Part shown: piece by piece, positions 26,082 to 38,049 of the stretch | Position numbering within the stretch: the stretch's first letter is position 1 | Layout: each line of letters opens with the position of its first letter | NCBI GenBank assembly: GCA_944989445.1 | Contig: CALYLW010000066.1 | Coordinates: 526,501 to 590,500, forward strand | Origin: Ampullaceana balthica | Taxonomy: Eukaryota; Mollusca; Gastropoda; Lymnaeidae | DNA length: 64,000 nucleotides | Reading direction: 5' to 3' | The notes under the pieces: model-generated | Databases searched by the model: none | Told to the model about the DNA's origin: nothing | What the model saw: only the letters and a program-made list of their open reading frames with translations | Position numbers and translations under genes: made by a program

Positions 26082-26427
26082 TCCTATATAATAAAAGGCT
26101 AAGTTCTGTCCGGTCATCGATGGCGATTGGTCCCTCAAACACATATGACTCGTACAGCCAATCATATTGAACACGTTTACGCGGACGTTCAAAACGAGTT
26201 ATTTTTGGTGCAGTATTTTTTCCAAAACTTTATTTTGAGTTATTTGCGTTGGGATTTATAGTCAAAAGCTCTGTTTTTACGAGTTATTTATTTTAACTAT
26301 AATGAAAAGTATTTTTGACGTGATGCACATGTAATGGCGATCTAGATGGCTGTTGGAGGAGTTACAACATGCCACCGAACGGTGGTGGAAAGTCCTTGGA
26401 CGTCCTTGGACGGGCTTTGTTGCTCGT
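26082..26427 (+). mobile_element. Dispersed element family B, copy 2 (346 bp)
   Basis: Same element as 12067-12410, starting TCCTATATAATAAAAGGCT and ending GGACGGGCTTTGTTGCTCGT, with the hairpin GCCACC-GAAC-GGTGG near the 3' end. GTCCTTGGAC is duplicated in this copy. It lies about 180 bp after exon 1. Confidence 0.8.
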
Positions 26428-26464
26428 TTATTGATACTTGTAAACACAGCTACTTTATAGTTGG

Positions 26465-26665
26465 ATGGATTTCGACAAATTTGATGTTAAACGCGTGTAG
26501 TTATCGATATTGAAATTTGATGTTAAACGCATGTAGTTATCCATATTGAAATTTGATGTTAACCGCATGTAGTTATCCATATTGAAATTTGATGTTAAAC
26601 GTATGTAGTTATCCATGTTGAAATTTGATGTTAAACTCATGTAGTTATCCATATTGAAATATCCG
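26465..26665. repeat. Minisatellite, 36-bp unit, about 5 copies
   Basis: The unit is TGTTAAACGCATGTAGTTAT plus CCATATTGAAATTTGA. The minus-strand ORF (NMDNYMRLTSNF repeats) is a repeat product. Confidence 0.93.
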
Positions 26666-26699
26666 AAAATTAAACCAGTGACAGTTACAAGTGTCATTA

Positions 26700-26905
26700 A
26701 TGTATTTATAAATAGTGTGAGTAGTGTACTCCTAATATTTCTAGTGTACCTATAACTAGAAACCTATGTGGGAAACGTGCTGTGACTATTCTGATTAATG
26801 TAGTTATAACTGGCGCGAGTAATGTAGTTATAACTAGTGTGAGTATTTTAGCTATAACTAGTGTCAGTAATGTAGCTTTAACTAGTATAAGTAATGTAGC
26901 TATCG
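26700..26905. repeat. Degenerate tandem repeat, about 24-bp unit
   Basis: Repeats of TATAACTAGTGTGAGTAATG with variable spacing, about six recognisable copies. Confidence 0.8.
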
Positions 26906-26909
26906 TAAT

Positions 26910-27435
26910 TCAGATATTTTCATAAGATAACTCGTGTTATATGTAAATTGCTTGATTCATTTCAAGCCCCACGAAAACACGACATTTTTGTTATAATAAA
27001 ACTAGAATATACAGAACTGTATACAGTAGCCATCTGCGGTACATCAAACCATTAATAACTAATTGTATACATTGCCGATCCAGTAGAAGAAGTATCATTA
27101 GTACAATAATTGTTTCAGAACTTTAAAAAAAAATTATCATTAGTAACATGGATAAGTAAGATGTCAGATTTTGAAAGTAGAGGAAGAAAGACGGCAGAAA
27201 CGTTGAAGTGTCAGACAACGAGCACTTACTGTAACACGCATATGACATTCACAAATAGCAGAAAATGATTTTCTTAATTTTAGGAAAAATATTTAAACAT
27301 GTCATTAAACTGTAACCCTAATTTTTACTGAAACATAAATCTAAATTTCTTTTTTTCCCCATTTTTCTTGGTTTATATATTTTTTTTAAAAAACGTTTTC
27401 AATTTCAACAACTTCTTCATAACTTCCCCTTTTAT
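26910..27435. other. Unique AT-rich intron sequence
   Basis: No repeat, ORF or conserved segment is recognised. Confidence 0.5.
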
Positions 27436-28432
27436 TAAATCCCTTATATTAACTTCGCGGCCGTATCATGGGATGGGCGGGCGGAAAAACAAAAGTCGAA
27501 AATGACACACTTCCAGTGATCCGATCGAGCTGAAATTTGGCACACAGACCCGTCTCACCTAACAATGCATCGTATTACAATTTCAGATCGATCGATTGTA
27601 CCGTAATTAAATTAATGCATTTTTAGTTTTTCCTTATATAACGTATTTAATTCAAATTCATGATTTGTTATTGTTTTTTTCCCACGTGAAAGTTTGAGTT
27701 GACGCTTTGAGGCGACCCATCGAAGATCCGGGGTGCTTTTGTTTACATTTTACGTGTCGCGCTGAGCTCGGTCAAGCAAATCGGTGACCAGACTTTTCCC
27801 CTCTCCCCCTCAGGGTTATGAAGCAAAGTTGAGTTAAGACAGATTCAGTCTGTATGTTTGTCGTGTTTGAAAATAATCAATACTGTTAGTTATGTCTCAT
27901 ATATAAGGGATTTATAGTCAAAAACTTTTTTTTTACGGGTTTGTTTTATTTTCTTTTTAAATCCCTTATATTAACTTCACCGGCGTCTCTGTCATCATCT
28001 CTCTCTGTCTGTCTTGGGCGGTCGGAAAAACAAAAGTCAAAAATGACCCACTTCCCGTGATCCTATGGAGCTGAAATTTGGCACACGGACCCGTCTGACC
28101 TAACAATGCATCGTATCAAAATTTCAGATCGATCGAACGTACCGTAATTAAATTTATGCATTTTTAGTTTATCCTTATATAACGTATGTAATTCAAATTC
28201 ACTGTTTGTTATTGTTTTTTTTTCACAAGAGAGTTTGAGTTGACGCGTTGACGCGACCCATCGAAGTACCGGCGTGCTTTTGTTTACATTTTACGTGTCA
28301 CGCTGAGCTCGGTCAAGCGATCGGTGACCAGACTTTTCCCATCTCTCCCACCCCAATCAATATTGTTAGTTATGTCTCATATATAAGGGATTTATAGTCA
28401 AAAACTTTGTTTTTACGGGTTTGTTTTATTTG
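27436..28432 (-). mobile_element. Two minus-strand family E modules
   Basis: Two tandem modules of about 520 and 470 bp, reverse-complement to the 18951-22838 array: AAATCCCTTATATTAACTTC, the core TTTCAGATCGATCGA, and ending TTTTTACGGGTTTGTTTTAT. Both are of the CGCTGAGCTCGGTCAAGC version. They lack the long inverted-repeat ends of the 5.2-kb element, so family E also exists as its own tandem dimer. Confidence 0.88.
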
Positions 28433-29430
28433 ATAACTTTGAGCCTCGTCTTCGCCTACCAATGGCCCGGAACAGAGATGGATTTGCTCTGCACCAAGAA
28501 TTCGTTTCGAATCATATTTTTTTCCTTTCATATTGTAGGGCGTAAAAAAAACTTGGAATCTCGTTTCTTAAGTCAAGTTTTTCGCATGGAAGCGTTTTTG
28601 TATCTCAAGGTACTGCCTGATAAACTTGGCCACTAATAAACCTATATTTACTTGTAACCATTACAACAAAATCTCACTTTCATTGTAACTGATGTATACA
28701 TGACGCGTGTGACTAATTTATATAATATGTACGTACCTCTATACTGTCTTCTTAAAATATATGTACATATGACCAGTGTGACTAACCTCTCTAGCACTTG
28801 CCGCTAATGGATCTGTAACCAGCGTGACGTAGGTCTATCGATTTAGACATAAACTAAAACTAAAACCGTGACTCTTCTCAAACTTAACTAGCAATGACAA
28901 TAACGCCGCTGTTTCGGAAGCTTGTCTTGAAAGGTTCAAGATTACAAATAGATGAAAATGGAGCTGTCGGAATAATTGTTTTGTTTTTTATGGTGCGACT
29001 TAAAATCTTGGCCAAACGACTTCTTATCTCGGTAAATACATGAATGATGGCAGCTGGATTAATGGATGAACCACGGATCGTATTTGGAATGTTGACGATT
29101 GCATTAGGCTTATATATAATATTGTGATGATTGAATTAATTTACAAATCATGTCTGGAATATTGTATTTTGAAACCTGGATTAGGTAAAGAATCCTGGCT
29201 ACAATATTTTGACAGCTGATTATGTAAAATCAGCTGATATATAGTGCATTAAAACACGCTATGAATCGCATTTAGTATATGTCAGTACGTAAATAGTTGC
29301 TGGCATATTGATAGATGTTAACCTCAGAGTGATAAGTAGAAAGAAGATAGAACAAATATATTAAAAAATTAAAGTTAAGACAAGTTAGCAACCGAATGGC
29401 TTCCTCATCAGACAATCTGAATCCTGTAAC
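28433..29430. other. Unique intron sequence
   Basis: A short plus-strand ORF follows the module end (28421-28636) without recognised homology. Repeated ATTGTGATGATTG/GGATTA motifs at 29040-29260 are a weak old tandem repeat. Confidence 0.45.
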
Positions 29431-30815
29431 AGAGACCGTACTATACCATAAACAACAGAGACTGTGATACACCATAAACAACAGAGACAGTACTATACCA
29501 TAAACAACAGAGACTGTACTATACCATAAACAACAGAGACTGTGCTACACCATAAAGAACAGAGACTGTGCTACACCATAAACAACAGAGACTGTAATAC
29601 ACCATAAACAACAGAGACTGTACTATACCATAAACAACAGAGACTGTACTATACCATAAACAACAGAGACTGTACTATACTATAAACAACAGATACTGTT
29701 ATATACCATAAACAACAGAGACTGTACTACACCATAAACAACAGAGACTGTACTATACCATAAACAACAGAGACTGTACTATACCATAAACAACAGAGAC
29801 TGTACTACACCATAAACAACAGAGACTGTACTATACCATAAACAACAGAGACTGTACTATACCATAAACAACAGAGACTGTACTATACCATAAACAACAG
29901 AGACTGTACTATACCATAAACAACAGAGACTGTACTATACCATAAACAACAGAGACTGTACTATACCATAAACAACAGATACTGTACTATACCATAAACA
30001 ACAGAGACTGTACTACACCATAAACAACAGAGACTGTACTATACCATAAACAACAGAGACTGTACTATACCATAAACAACAGAGACTGTACTACACCATA
30101 AACAACAGAGACTGTACTATACCATAAACAACAGATACTGTACTATACCATAAACAACAGAGACTGTACTATACCATAAACGACAGAGACTGTACTATAC
30201 CATAAACAACAGAGACTGTACTATACCATAAACAACAGAGACTGTACTACACCATAAACAACAGAGACTGTACTATACCATAAACAACAGAGACTGTACT
30301 ATACCATAAACAACAGAGACTTTACTATACCATAAACAACAGAGACTGTACTATGCCATAAACAATAGAGACTGTGCTACACCATAAACAACAGAGACTG
30401 TACTACACCATAAACAACAGAGACTGTACTATACCATAAACAACAGAGACTGTACTATACCATAAACAACAGAGACTGTACTACATCATAAACAACAGAG
30501 ACTGTACTATACCATAAACAACAGAAACTGGGCCACACCATAAACAACAGAGACTGTACTATACCATAGACAACAGAGACTGTGCTACACCATAAACAAC
30601 AGAGACTGTACTATGCCATAAACAACAGAGACTGTACTACATCATAAACAACAGAGACTGTACTACACCATAAATAACAGAAACTGGGCCACACCATAAA
30701 CAACAGAGACTGGGGTACACCATAAACAACAGAGACTGTACTATACCATAAACAACAGAGACTGTGCTACACCATAAACAACAGAGACTGTGCTACACCA
30801 TAAACAACAGAGACT
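29430..30815. repeat. Minisatellite, 26-bp unit, about 53 copies
   Basis: The unit is ACCATAAACAACAGAGACTG plus TACTAT. Variants (GTGCTACACC, GGGCCACACC) cluster at the ends while the middle is homogeneous, the usual picture of internal expansion. Confidence 0.97.
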
Positions 30816-31125
30816 GTGCGTGCTAACATGATACAGACAAGACAAGCTGCTTATAACTTTTGAAATACGTGATTATAAATGACGTTTTTACTGTGACGAA
30901 GTTAACTGTTTGCGACTAGAAGTGTTTTAATGGCCTCCCTTGGGCACCATTGACCAATCATTTTCAAACGTGACAACACAGCTGCATGTGGTCAATGTCC
31001 ATATTTAGCCTTGTTAAAGATGGTCACAAATAACAAGGCGTGAGCGGGGACAGGTGCGGCCAAAGTACCGGACAAAGGTTCATAGGCATGGGGGGAGAGG
31101 GGCTGATTATACCCAACCTCGGATT
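30816..31125. other. Higher-complexity intronic island
   Basis: This stretch of about 300 bp has balanced base composition (ACCAATCATTTTCAAACGTG, GGCGTGAGCGGGGACAGGTG) and no ORF, lying between two arrays. It is possibly regulatory or conserved, judged by composition only. Confidence 0.35.
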
Positions 31126-31640
31126 TAAATGAACAGGAGTTCATCTAGACTGGGGGTCAATCTTGATTTAATTGAACAGGAGTTCATCTAGACTGGGGTT
31201 CAATCTTGATTTAAATGAACATGAGTTCATCTAGACTGGGGTTCAAACTTGATTTAAATGAACGTGAGTTCATCTAGACTGGGGTTCAATCTTGATTTTA
31301 ATGAACATGAGTTCATCTAGACTGGATTTCAATCTTGATTTAAATGAACATGAGTTCATCTAGACTGGGGTTCAATCTTGATTTAAATGAACATGAGTTC
31401 ATCTAGACTGGGGTTCAATCTTGATTTAAATGAACATGAGTTCATCTAGACTGGGGTTCAAACTTGATTTAAATGAACATGAGTTCATCTAGACTGGGGT
31501 TCAAAATTGATTTAAATGAACAGGAGTTCATCTAGACTTGGGTTCAATCTTGATTTAAATGAACATGAGTTCATCTAGACTGGGATTCAATCTTGATTTA
31601 AATGAACATGAGTTCATCTAGACTGGGGTTCAATCTGGTT
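31126..31640. repeat. Minisatellite, 43-bp unit, about 12 copies
   Basis: The unit contains TGAACATGAGTTCATCTAGA and CTGGGGTTCAATCTTGATTT. TGAACATGAGTTCA is itself nearly palindromic. Confidence 0.95.
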
Positions 31641-31835
31641 AGTGGGTTTAATATGAACAGAGGTTTAATATGAACAGAGGTTTAATATGAAGAGAGGTTT
31701 AATATGAAGAGAGGTTTAATATGAAGAGAGGTTTAATATGAGCAGAGGTTTAATATGAGCAGAGGTTTAATATGAGCAGAGGTTTAATATGAGCAGAGGT
31801 TTAATATGAACAGAGGTCTAATCTGGTCAGGCGTT
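31641..31835. repeat. Minisatellite, 17-bp unit, about 10 copies
   Basis: The unit is AGAGGTTTAATATGAAC, with versions GAAGAG and GAGCAG in blocks. It directly follows the 43-bp array. Confidence 0.94.
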
Positions 31836-33070
31836 TAATCTGGAAAGGAGTTGTATCTGGTTAGCGGTTAAATATTAACAAGAAGTTCAATATGTACTGA
31901 AGGTTTAATTTGGTGTTAGTTGAAACTGAGTTGGTACATTGGTGCCACTGACACCAATTGAAAGTATTTGCATCATTTAAACCTTGGTCAGTTAAAATTC
32001 AATGTTCCTGTCTATGTCTATACTTTCGCTGTCTAAGAAAGTTGAGTGTCCTCTCTGTTCATGTAGCATAGCCTCTGATAAGATAGCTTCATTGCCCTGT
32101 CTGTTTCTGTTAATAGATTCACTGTTTCTTTCTGGTAGATATTCTTATTGTACTTTATGTCTATGTAGAATAGTAAGTGTCCTATCTTAAGACGTAAGAT
32201 AGTTTCACTACCTTGTTTGTGTCCGTAAATATATTGACTGGCTTGTCTGTGCATGTAAGATGGCCTCCAGTAATATTTGTGCAGAAGTCTTGTCTGTCAA
32301 AGTAGATAGCCTAACTATACTTTCTGTTTCAATAAAATCATCTTAGTGTTCATTCTGTCCATGTAAGACAGTAACAATATGTCGTAGCCCAATAGTCTCT
32401 GTACTTTAGGATTTTGACTAGATTAGCAGTGCCGTGCCTAGGAAGTTATGTGTACAATGGAGTTGTCCTCCCTCATTAATCAATCTACACTATTTGCTAT
32501 AAACGTGATGTAGACGCTTCTTATAATATTTGATATAGACGTGATGTCGAAAATTCATTTAATATTTGCTTTAGACGTCATGTCGACATTTCTTTTCAAA
32601 TGACAATGTGCTTGTACCGTCCCTCTGATAGGCTCCCAAGTGAACTGAATTCATCCAAAGAAAATGGTGGAAAATCGGAAACGCAGATAAACTTTGTTTA
32701 AACTAATATCCGAGTACATGGTTAAATCATTATCTTCACCTAGATTTAGCTGGTTCTAAAATAATTTAAATAAAAATATATAAATGTACGTATGTTAATA
32801 AACACTGATATGATCGTGACGTCATGAACAGTTTTGTTGGTGAATAAAGTTTTAGTTCGTCTTTTAACTTGCCTAAAAGCAAAAAGAGAATAATAAAGAT
32901 GGAAAGTCACATTTCATTTAAGTCAAAGATTGTTTCATAAAGTCCGGAAGTCTGGTTTATTAGTTATTATTTTTTAGTTTTAAATATCACATTTTTGTAA
33001 TAGAAAGGTGTGCTTTTTAAAAAAAGGGAAATAAAGAAAATAAATAATTTAATAAATAACATCAATATAC
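31836..33070. other. Intron sequence with old, degenerate tandem repeats
   Basis: At about 31980-32370 the motif TCTGT(T/G)CATGTAAGATAG recurs with a loose ~60-bp period, and at 32480-32590 TAGACGTGATGTCGA recurs. Short ORFs on both strands here (32002-32254) are without homology. The rest is AT-rich. Confidence 0.5.
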
Positions 33071-33350
33071 TAAAAGCCCAGACTCATTCTGTAACGCTAA
33101 AGGATTCTGTAACGCTAAGGGACATCACTCTTATTTTTTTTTAACTGAAAATATAGACGCATAAAATAATAATCATTTTGGTTTCGAGATTAACAGAGCG
33201 TGTGGTGTTTCTCGCCGTAAAATATTATATGACGTCATTGTTTGAGCTTATATTTTAATTTTGGAAAAGGGAATGATGTAAAAAGAGCCGTTAATAGTTT
33301 CACGTAAGTTACTTGGGCTTTTGAAAAAAGTAGGCGCCATAGGCGCCCCA
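33071..33350. mobile_element. Dispersed element family A, copy 2
   Basis: It starts TAAAAGCCCAGACTCATTCT and shares the core of 16791-17272 (GTGTGGTGTTTCTCGCCGTA, ATGACGTCATTGTTTGAGC). TTCTGTAACGCTAA is doubled at the left. It ends near GTAGGCGCCATAGGCGCCCC. Confidence 0.75.
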
Positions 33351-34000
33351 CAACAACTTAGTCCTTTATAAAAATGTAAATAAACTAGTTTGTCAAACGG
33401 ATCTTTATAGTGAATAATAATGGGCTTGTTATTGCAAGCATTAATGGCAGATAGTAGCCTCATTTTACTTTATCCATCACCCACCCTAAGTAACGAAATA
33501 TACAAAAAATGCTGAAGGACGAAATAATAGCAGGTATTTTGATACTTCAAGAACAAACTATCTTTAAGTAGTGTGTGAGCAGAAAGTAACGATTTAAATA
33601 AGAAATTGTATAGTATATATAATGTATAAGGTATATAAAGTAATTAAAGATTAAAATTAATTTTTAAAACTAAAGGAATAAATGAAATAGAACATAATAA
33701 TAAACAAATTTCCTTATCACCTGGTATGCTTGTTTGTCAGTGGATGGTACCATTTAAGAAGTATCAAATCGAAATAAAATAACTTTAATGAACATTTAGG
33801 AGCTGAGGTTACTATGCATATGGTTAATTTATATGCAACACAAGAGTAGAACTGTTTGAGTTTTGGCCTAAATTTATACATAGAAAACTTGTTTTAAACT
33901 GATTTATAAAATCAATGACCTGATTGCAATTTTTAAAAAAATAGTCATCTTATTTAAAGGCAACATTTTATTTGGTGTCAGTTACATCCTGTCACAGATT
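33351..34000. other. Unique AT-rich intron sequence
   Basis: No feature is recognised. Confidence 0.5.
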
Positions 34001-34290
34001 TTATTGAATGGACCAAAAATGTACACATCTGTCAAATATTTCCTAACCCAGACATCACATTTAATGGACCAAACATGTACACATCTGTCAAATATTTCCT
34101 AACCCAGACATCACATTTAATGGACCAAACATGTACACATCTGTCAAATATTTCCTAATCAAGACATAACATTTAATGGGCCTGGTACAGATGTGTCAAA
34201 TATTTCATAACCCAGACATCACATTTAATGGACCAAACATATACAGATGTGTCAAATATTTCCTAACACAGATATCCCATTTAATAGAGT
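34001..34290. repeat. Minisatellite, 56-bp unit, about 5 copies
   Basis: The unit contains CATTTAATGGACCAAACATG and CTGTCAAATATTTCCTAACC. Confidence 0.93.
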
Positions 34291-34494
34291 CAAACTTTAA
34301 GGAGCCTTTCTGTTATTTTTTACTATAGCATAAAGATTTTAGGTGATTTTAATTTTTGCCTACCCTATATATCGTTTTGATTGATCAAGCGTTATCATTA
34401 ATTTCCATTATTTCCTACCTTATATAAAAAAAAATTAGATAATTGAGATATTGAAATCGTTGAAATTAACAGTTTATTTATTATTACCACGTTT

Positions 34495-34705
34495 TTATTA
34501 ACTTGCTTTCGTGTCGGTCTATCTGTCCGCAATTTTTCAAATTTTCCAACATTTACCCCAGATATATCTTGGACGACAATGCATTGTATCAAAATTTCAG
34601 ATCGATCGAATGTACCGTAATTAAATTAATTTATTTTTTAGTTTGTCTCTATATAAGCATCTGTATCCGTCTGCTGTTGTTGGATTTCACGTGCCGAGTT
34701 CACTC
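34495..34705. repeat. Dispersed repeat family C, copy 2
   Basis: Matches 2312-2480: TTATTAACTTGC, then the longer core CATTGTATCAAAATTTCAG, GATCGATCGAATGTACCGTA, and CACGTGCCGAGTTCAC. This copy keeps a CAATGCATTGTATC segment that is also present in the family E modules. Confidence 0.75.
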
Positions 34706-34837
34706 CGTGACCTCATCGCCGTGGTAATAAAAAGTTGGGCGGGCGCTGATGAGGTGTTTAGTAAGATAAATGAAGGTAAAAAAATATGTTTAAAAACCAC
34801 GTTTTTATCGTGCACTAAAAAAGAATAAATTAAATGA

Positions 34838-35178
34838 AGGTAAAAAAGGATTTTTAAAAACAACGATTTTATAAGTGGACTATAAAGAAGAAAATAATTT
34901 AAAACGTACAAGTTCAAGTACTTTGATTTAATATGACTAAAAAATTTTGGGCGGGCGCTTATGAGGTTTAACATATGCAGTTCACTCATTCTCTCACTTA
35001 TAGATCTCTCTTTTGCCTTCTAAATTATAAATCTTTAATTTTTATACCAAACACACGCCCCACTTTTTAGTCATATTAAATTAAAGTACTTGAAATTGTA
35101 AGTTTTAAATTATTTTCTTCTTTTTAGTCCACTTATAAAAACGGGGTTTTTAAAAATCCTTTTTTTACCTTTATTTAT
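34838..35178. repeat. Imperfect inverted repeat, arms of about 120 bp
   Basis: The left arm (AAGGATTTTTAAAAACAACG, GAAGAAAATAATTTAAAAC, AAGTACTTTGATTTAATATG) pairs with 35058-35178 (CATATTAAATTAAAGTACTT, TTTAAATTATTTTCTTC, TTTTTAAAAATCC). The loop is about 100 bp. It may be part of a transposon joined to the family C sequence at left. Confidence 0.8.
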
Positions 35179-35179
35179 T

Positions 35180-36550
35180 CATATTACCAAAGAAAATAGG
35201 AAAAGGGGTTGGGGGTGAGTTTTTTACTTTTTTTCAACCAACATTTTAAATTTAGCTTTATCACTAAAACTGGTAAGAGAATGCATAGAATTAAGTAATG
35301 TAAATGACGCAAATTTTAATTCAGGGGTCCTAAAGCGAGGTAGGCGGATATTGTGTGAGATTCACTGAGGTTTTCATTCCCTCCTATTCTATCAATGATT
35401 CGGTCGAACGCATCACCTCTCCACTAGAAATATTTTCAACATCTGTGTAACTCAAGAGAATCAATACAGACAGCGTGCCTTAAAAATGGGAATTTCAGGC
35501 AAAATAAATTAGAATTCAAATAATAATAGAAAAAATATCAAGAAAATAGGAAAATATCAGGAAAATTGGCTGTGACGTAGAAAACTTTGGAACAAGATTA
35601 AAAGCGAATAGCTGAATAATAACTAAATAATCTCCTGGAATTTTCACATTTAATTACAAAAAATGGACATGAGATGTATGAGATAATTTTATAATATTGT
35701 TTTTGAGGAAATAATCAATGAATTAGAGGATTGTCTATGCATCATTGGAACATCGATGTAATTCATTAACTGTCGTATTTGTTATTTACCTATTCAACAA
35801 AGGAATTTCAATTATCGTGTATGAAACAGCACAACCCAACTGAGCTCACTAAATGATGCCACTGGGTACTCATACTTCTCAGCAGTGGGCTTACATTGTG
35901 GACTAAATGACTTAACTCTAACACTCACATCTTTTAGATAAGTAAGCTTCAATTTTAGTCGAGTAAAAGAAATTACTCACGTAATATGTGACATTAGTTT
36001 TATGTGAAGCGTTGTGAGCCCAGTTTCTTAAGGAGTACAGCGCTGTATAAATTATAAATTTATTATTACTACTGTTAGTATACATTGACAAGACACGTTC
36101 ATTTAAACTTAACTTGGGATGTAATCTAACACCAATTATTCTAGACTAGACATCGATATCTTCCCTAAAAACTTTAACAGTCCTAGTCAATAGATGCACC
36201 ATTTAAAGGGAAGAAATCCCCAACCAAATCAAGAGTAACTTGATCATTCTTAACCTGATTGTGCAGTAATCCTTACCACTCCGGTTTAACCCCTAAACTA
36301 AGATTTGCGTTGTTTAACTAGGGTCCCAGTCCTTAGAACTGATACGTATCGACAACTCGATTGTGTAGAGAAAGAATATAAAGGAAGTCAGCATCAACCC
36401 TAGGTCATGATGTGGCGGGGGGGGGGTAGTAACGTGTGTCATATGGTCAAGTTTTGTCCAGATGTATCACTTAAAATTACTTTGCTCATGTGAATGATGT
36501 ATATGACATTATATTGTACCTAAAATGATATATATTTTTAATGTGCACAG
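35180..36550. other. Unique intron sequence before exon 2
   Basis: No repeat family is recognised. There is a G run at 36417-36426. No extra exon is evident in the channel frame. Confidence 0.5.
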
Positions 36551-36682
36551 CAATACACAATATCTAGACCACAGCTAGAGAGAGATGGAAGTGACAGATC
36601 TCTGGAGCAAATGGCCATCGTGCCATCAAGGATGTCGAGAGACAGGTCCAAGTGGATCATCCTTCATTATTCCCCATTTAAG
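36551..36682 (+). CDS. erg: ERG channel exon 2: pre-S1 segment
   Basis: This exon encodes 44 residues, from QYTISRPQLERDG to WIILHYSPFK. The start resembles the ERG linker motif YRTISKIPQ, and the end is the highly conserved stretch (R/K)WxILHYSPFK that leads into S1. Acceptor GTGCACAG ends at 36550; donor AAG|GTAATG begins at 36683; phase is 0 at both ends. In known ERG channels this segment sits in the cytosol and contacts the gating ring. The intervening part (SDRSLEQMAIVPSRMSRD) is shorter and more divergent than in vertebrate channels. The intron that follows is only 441 bp and carries a 43-bp tandem repeat. Confidence 0.92.
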
Positions 36683-36786
36683 GTAATGTTCAGGCTTTTC
36701 TTTCCATTTTTTTTTAAATTTGCATTCTTCTAATATAAATTCTACATGTTGTCTCGAAGCCTTGTTTCTCCGATGGCTGTTGGTTA

Positions 36787-36985
36787 AACTGTTCAAATGA
36801 TGATTGTCTTAGTCACGTGTCCCACTGCTGTCTGTACAAATGATGATTGTCTCAGTTACGTGTCCCACTGCTGTCTGTTCAAATGATGATTGTCTCAGTT
36901 ACGTGTCCCACTGCTGTCTATTCAAATGATGATTGTCTCAGTTACGTGTCCCCTGCTGTCTGTTCAAATGTTGATTGTCTCAGCT
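36787..36985. repeat. Minisatellite, 43-bp unit, about 5 copies, in the 441-bp intron
   Basis: The unit contains GATGATTGTCTCAGTTACGT and CCCACTGCTGTCTGTTCAA. The array fills nearly half of the shortest intron. Confidence 0.93.
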
Positions 36986-37123
36986 CGTGTCCCATTTTTG
37001 TCTGTCCGAATTATTGGGCCTCATTATTTTTTCAATAATAATTATTTAAATGATTCTTATAGGTGACCTTGCTATTGGTCACTTTTTAGACTGCTGACTG
37101 GACTAACGTCTGTTTTTCCCCAG

Positions 37124-37248
37124 GCTGTATGGGATTGGGTCATCCTACTGCTGGTGCTGTATACAGCCGTCTTTACACCTTACGCCGCAGCTTTCCTGCT
37201 CAAAGAAGATGAAATTCGTATGAAGTTAAACATGGCTCCAGGCTCAAG
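37124..37248 (+). CDS. erg: ERG channel exon 3: transmembrane segment S1 and S1-S2 loop
   Basis: This exon encodes [20 protein letters not shown] and then [21 protein letters not shown], plus two bases of the next codon. It is S1 followed by the start of the extracellular S1-S2 loop. The Asp in WDW is the conserved acidic residue of S1 (Asp411 in human ERG1), which interacts with the voltage sensor. The acceptor is a good one, TTTTTCCCCAG, ending at 37123; donor AG|GTATCA begins at 37249. The loop after FLLKE is divergent and lacks the Cys-containing stretch of vertebrate ERG1. Confidence 0.96.
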
Positions 37249-37320
37249 GTATCAATTATTTTAAAGTCAACTTTTATACATGAATGGAAAGGAAACAAAA
37301 TAAGATTGATTGCTATTATG

Positions 37321-37510
37321 CAGGGCCGGCCTTAGGCCACTGCAACCTATGTGGCCGCAGTGGGCCCTGAACTGTCATAGAACCCGCCTATCTTAATGTT
37401 TTTAAACTTATCATTATTCCTACCAAGAGCCTGGGTCAGGCTGGGCCCCGCGCAATCTGCAATCGCATACTAAACCGCATAGGGCCCGGCAATTGTTAAT
37501 TTCGGCCCTG
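37321..37510. mobile_element. hAT MITE, 190 bp, with perfect 8-bp target duplication
   Basis: CTATTATG occurs immediately before (37313-37320) and after (37511-37518) the element. Terminal inverted repeats are CAGGGCCGG and CGGCCCTG. The interior (GCCACTGCAACCTATGTGGC, AGGGCCCGGCAATTG) is non-coding. The ends and the 8-bp duplication are the hAT signature. Confidence 0.92.
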
Positions 37511-37729
37511 CTATTATGTGTTATTAGGTTCATCAAATTCGTGAAGCCGATGCCAGAGTAAATAAAGTTTTAATTTTTTAAAGGTATTTGAGTAGAACAA
37601 GTCTAGGGAACAGTATGGGTCATAATTTATTGTGTAATTGTTTGGTCCGATTGTCTAGAATGTACATACTGTGTCATATCGACCGTTCATTCAATAGAAT
37701 TTTCCATGGTGAGCTGGAGAATAGACTGT

Positions 37730-37870
37730 GATTAGCTGGGGGACAGAGGAAACGCTTAAAAGAAAATCTTAAAGCCTCACTTAATGCTTTGGATGAGAAC
37801 CCAACACATGGGAAGAAATTGCGAAGGATCGAACGACGTGGCGTTTATCTGTAAACAAAAGCTCCAACAC
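37730..37870 (+). pseudogene. LINE reverse-transcriptase C-terminal fragment
   Basis: Two frames give GQRKRLKENLKASLNALDEN and, after one frameshift, WEEIAKDRTTWRLSVNKSS. The pattern GQ(K/R)KRxKxxLKxSL...WExxAxDRxxWR is typical of the region after the RT domain in many non-LTR retrotransposon proteins. It is short and decayed. Confidence 0.65.
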
Positions 37871-38049
37871 ATAAAGAAATCCAGCAAAATAGAAATCAAA
37901 GATATATTTTTAAAAAATTGTATTTTTCAATAAGACATGTAAGTTTGTCCTATTCATTGCTGTATAAGTTTAAATTTATCAATAAAATATAAGTTTTGCG
38001 TGATCGATAAGAAATAACATTGACATTATTAATGAATTTTCGAAACTGC

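Noticed and set aside
28421..28636. A 71-codon ORF after the family E dimer as a possible gene.
   Set aside because: It starts inside the module end, has no recognised homology and has no splice context matching the channel.
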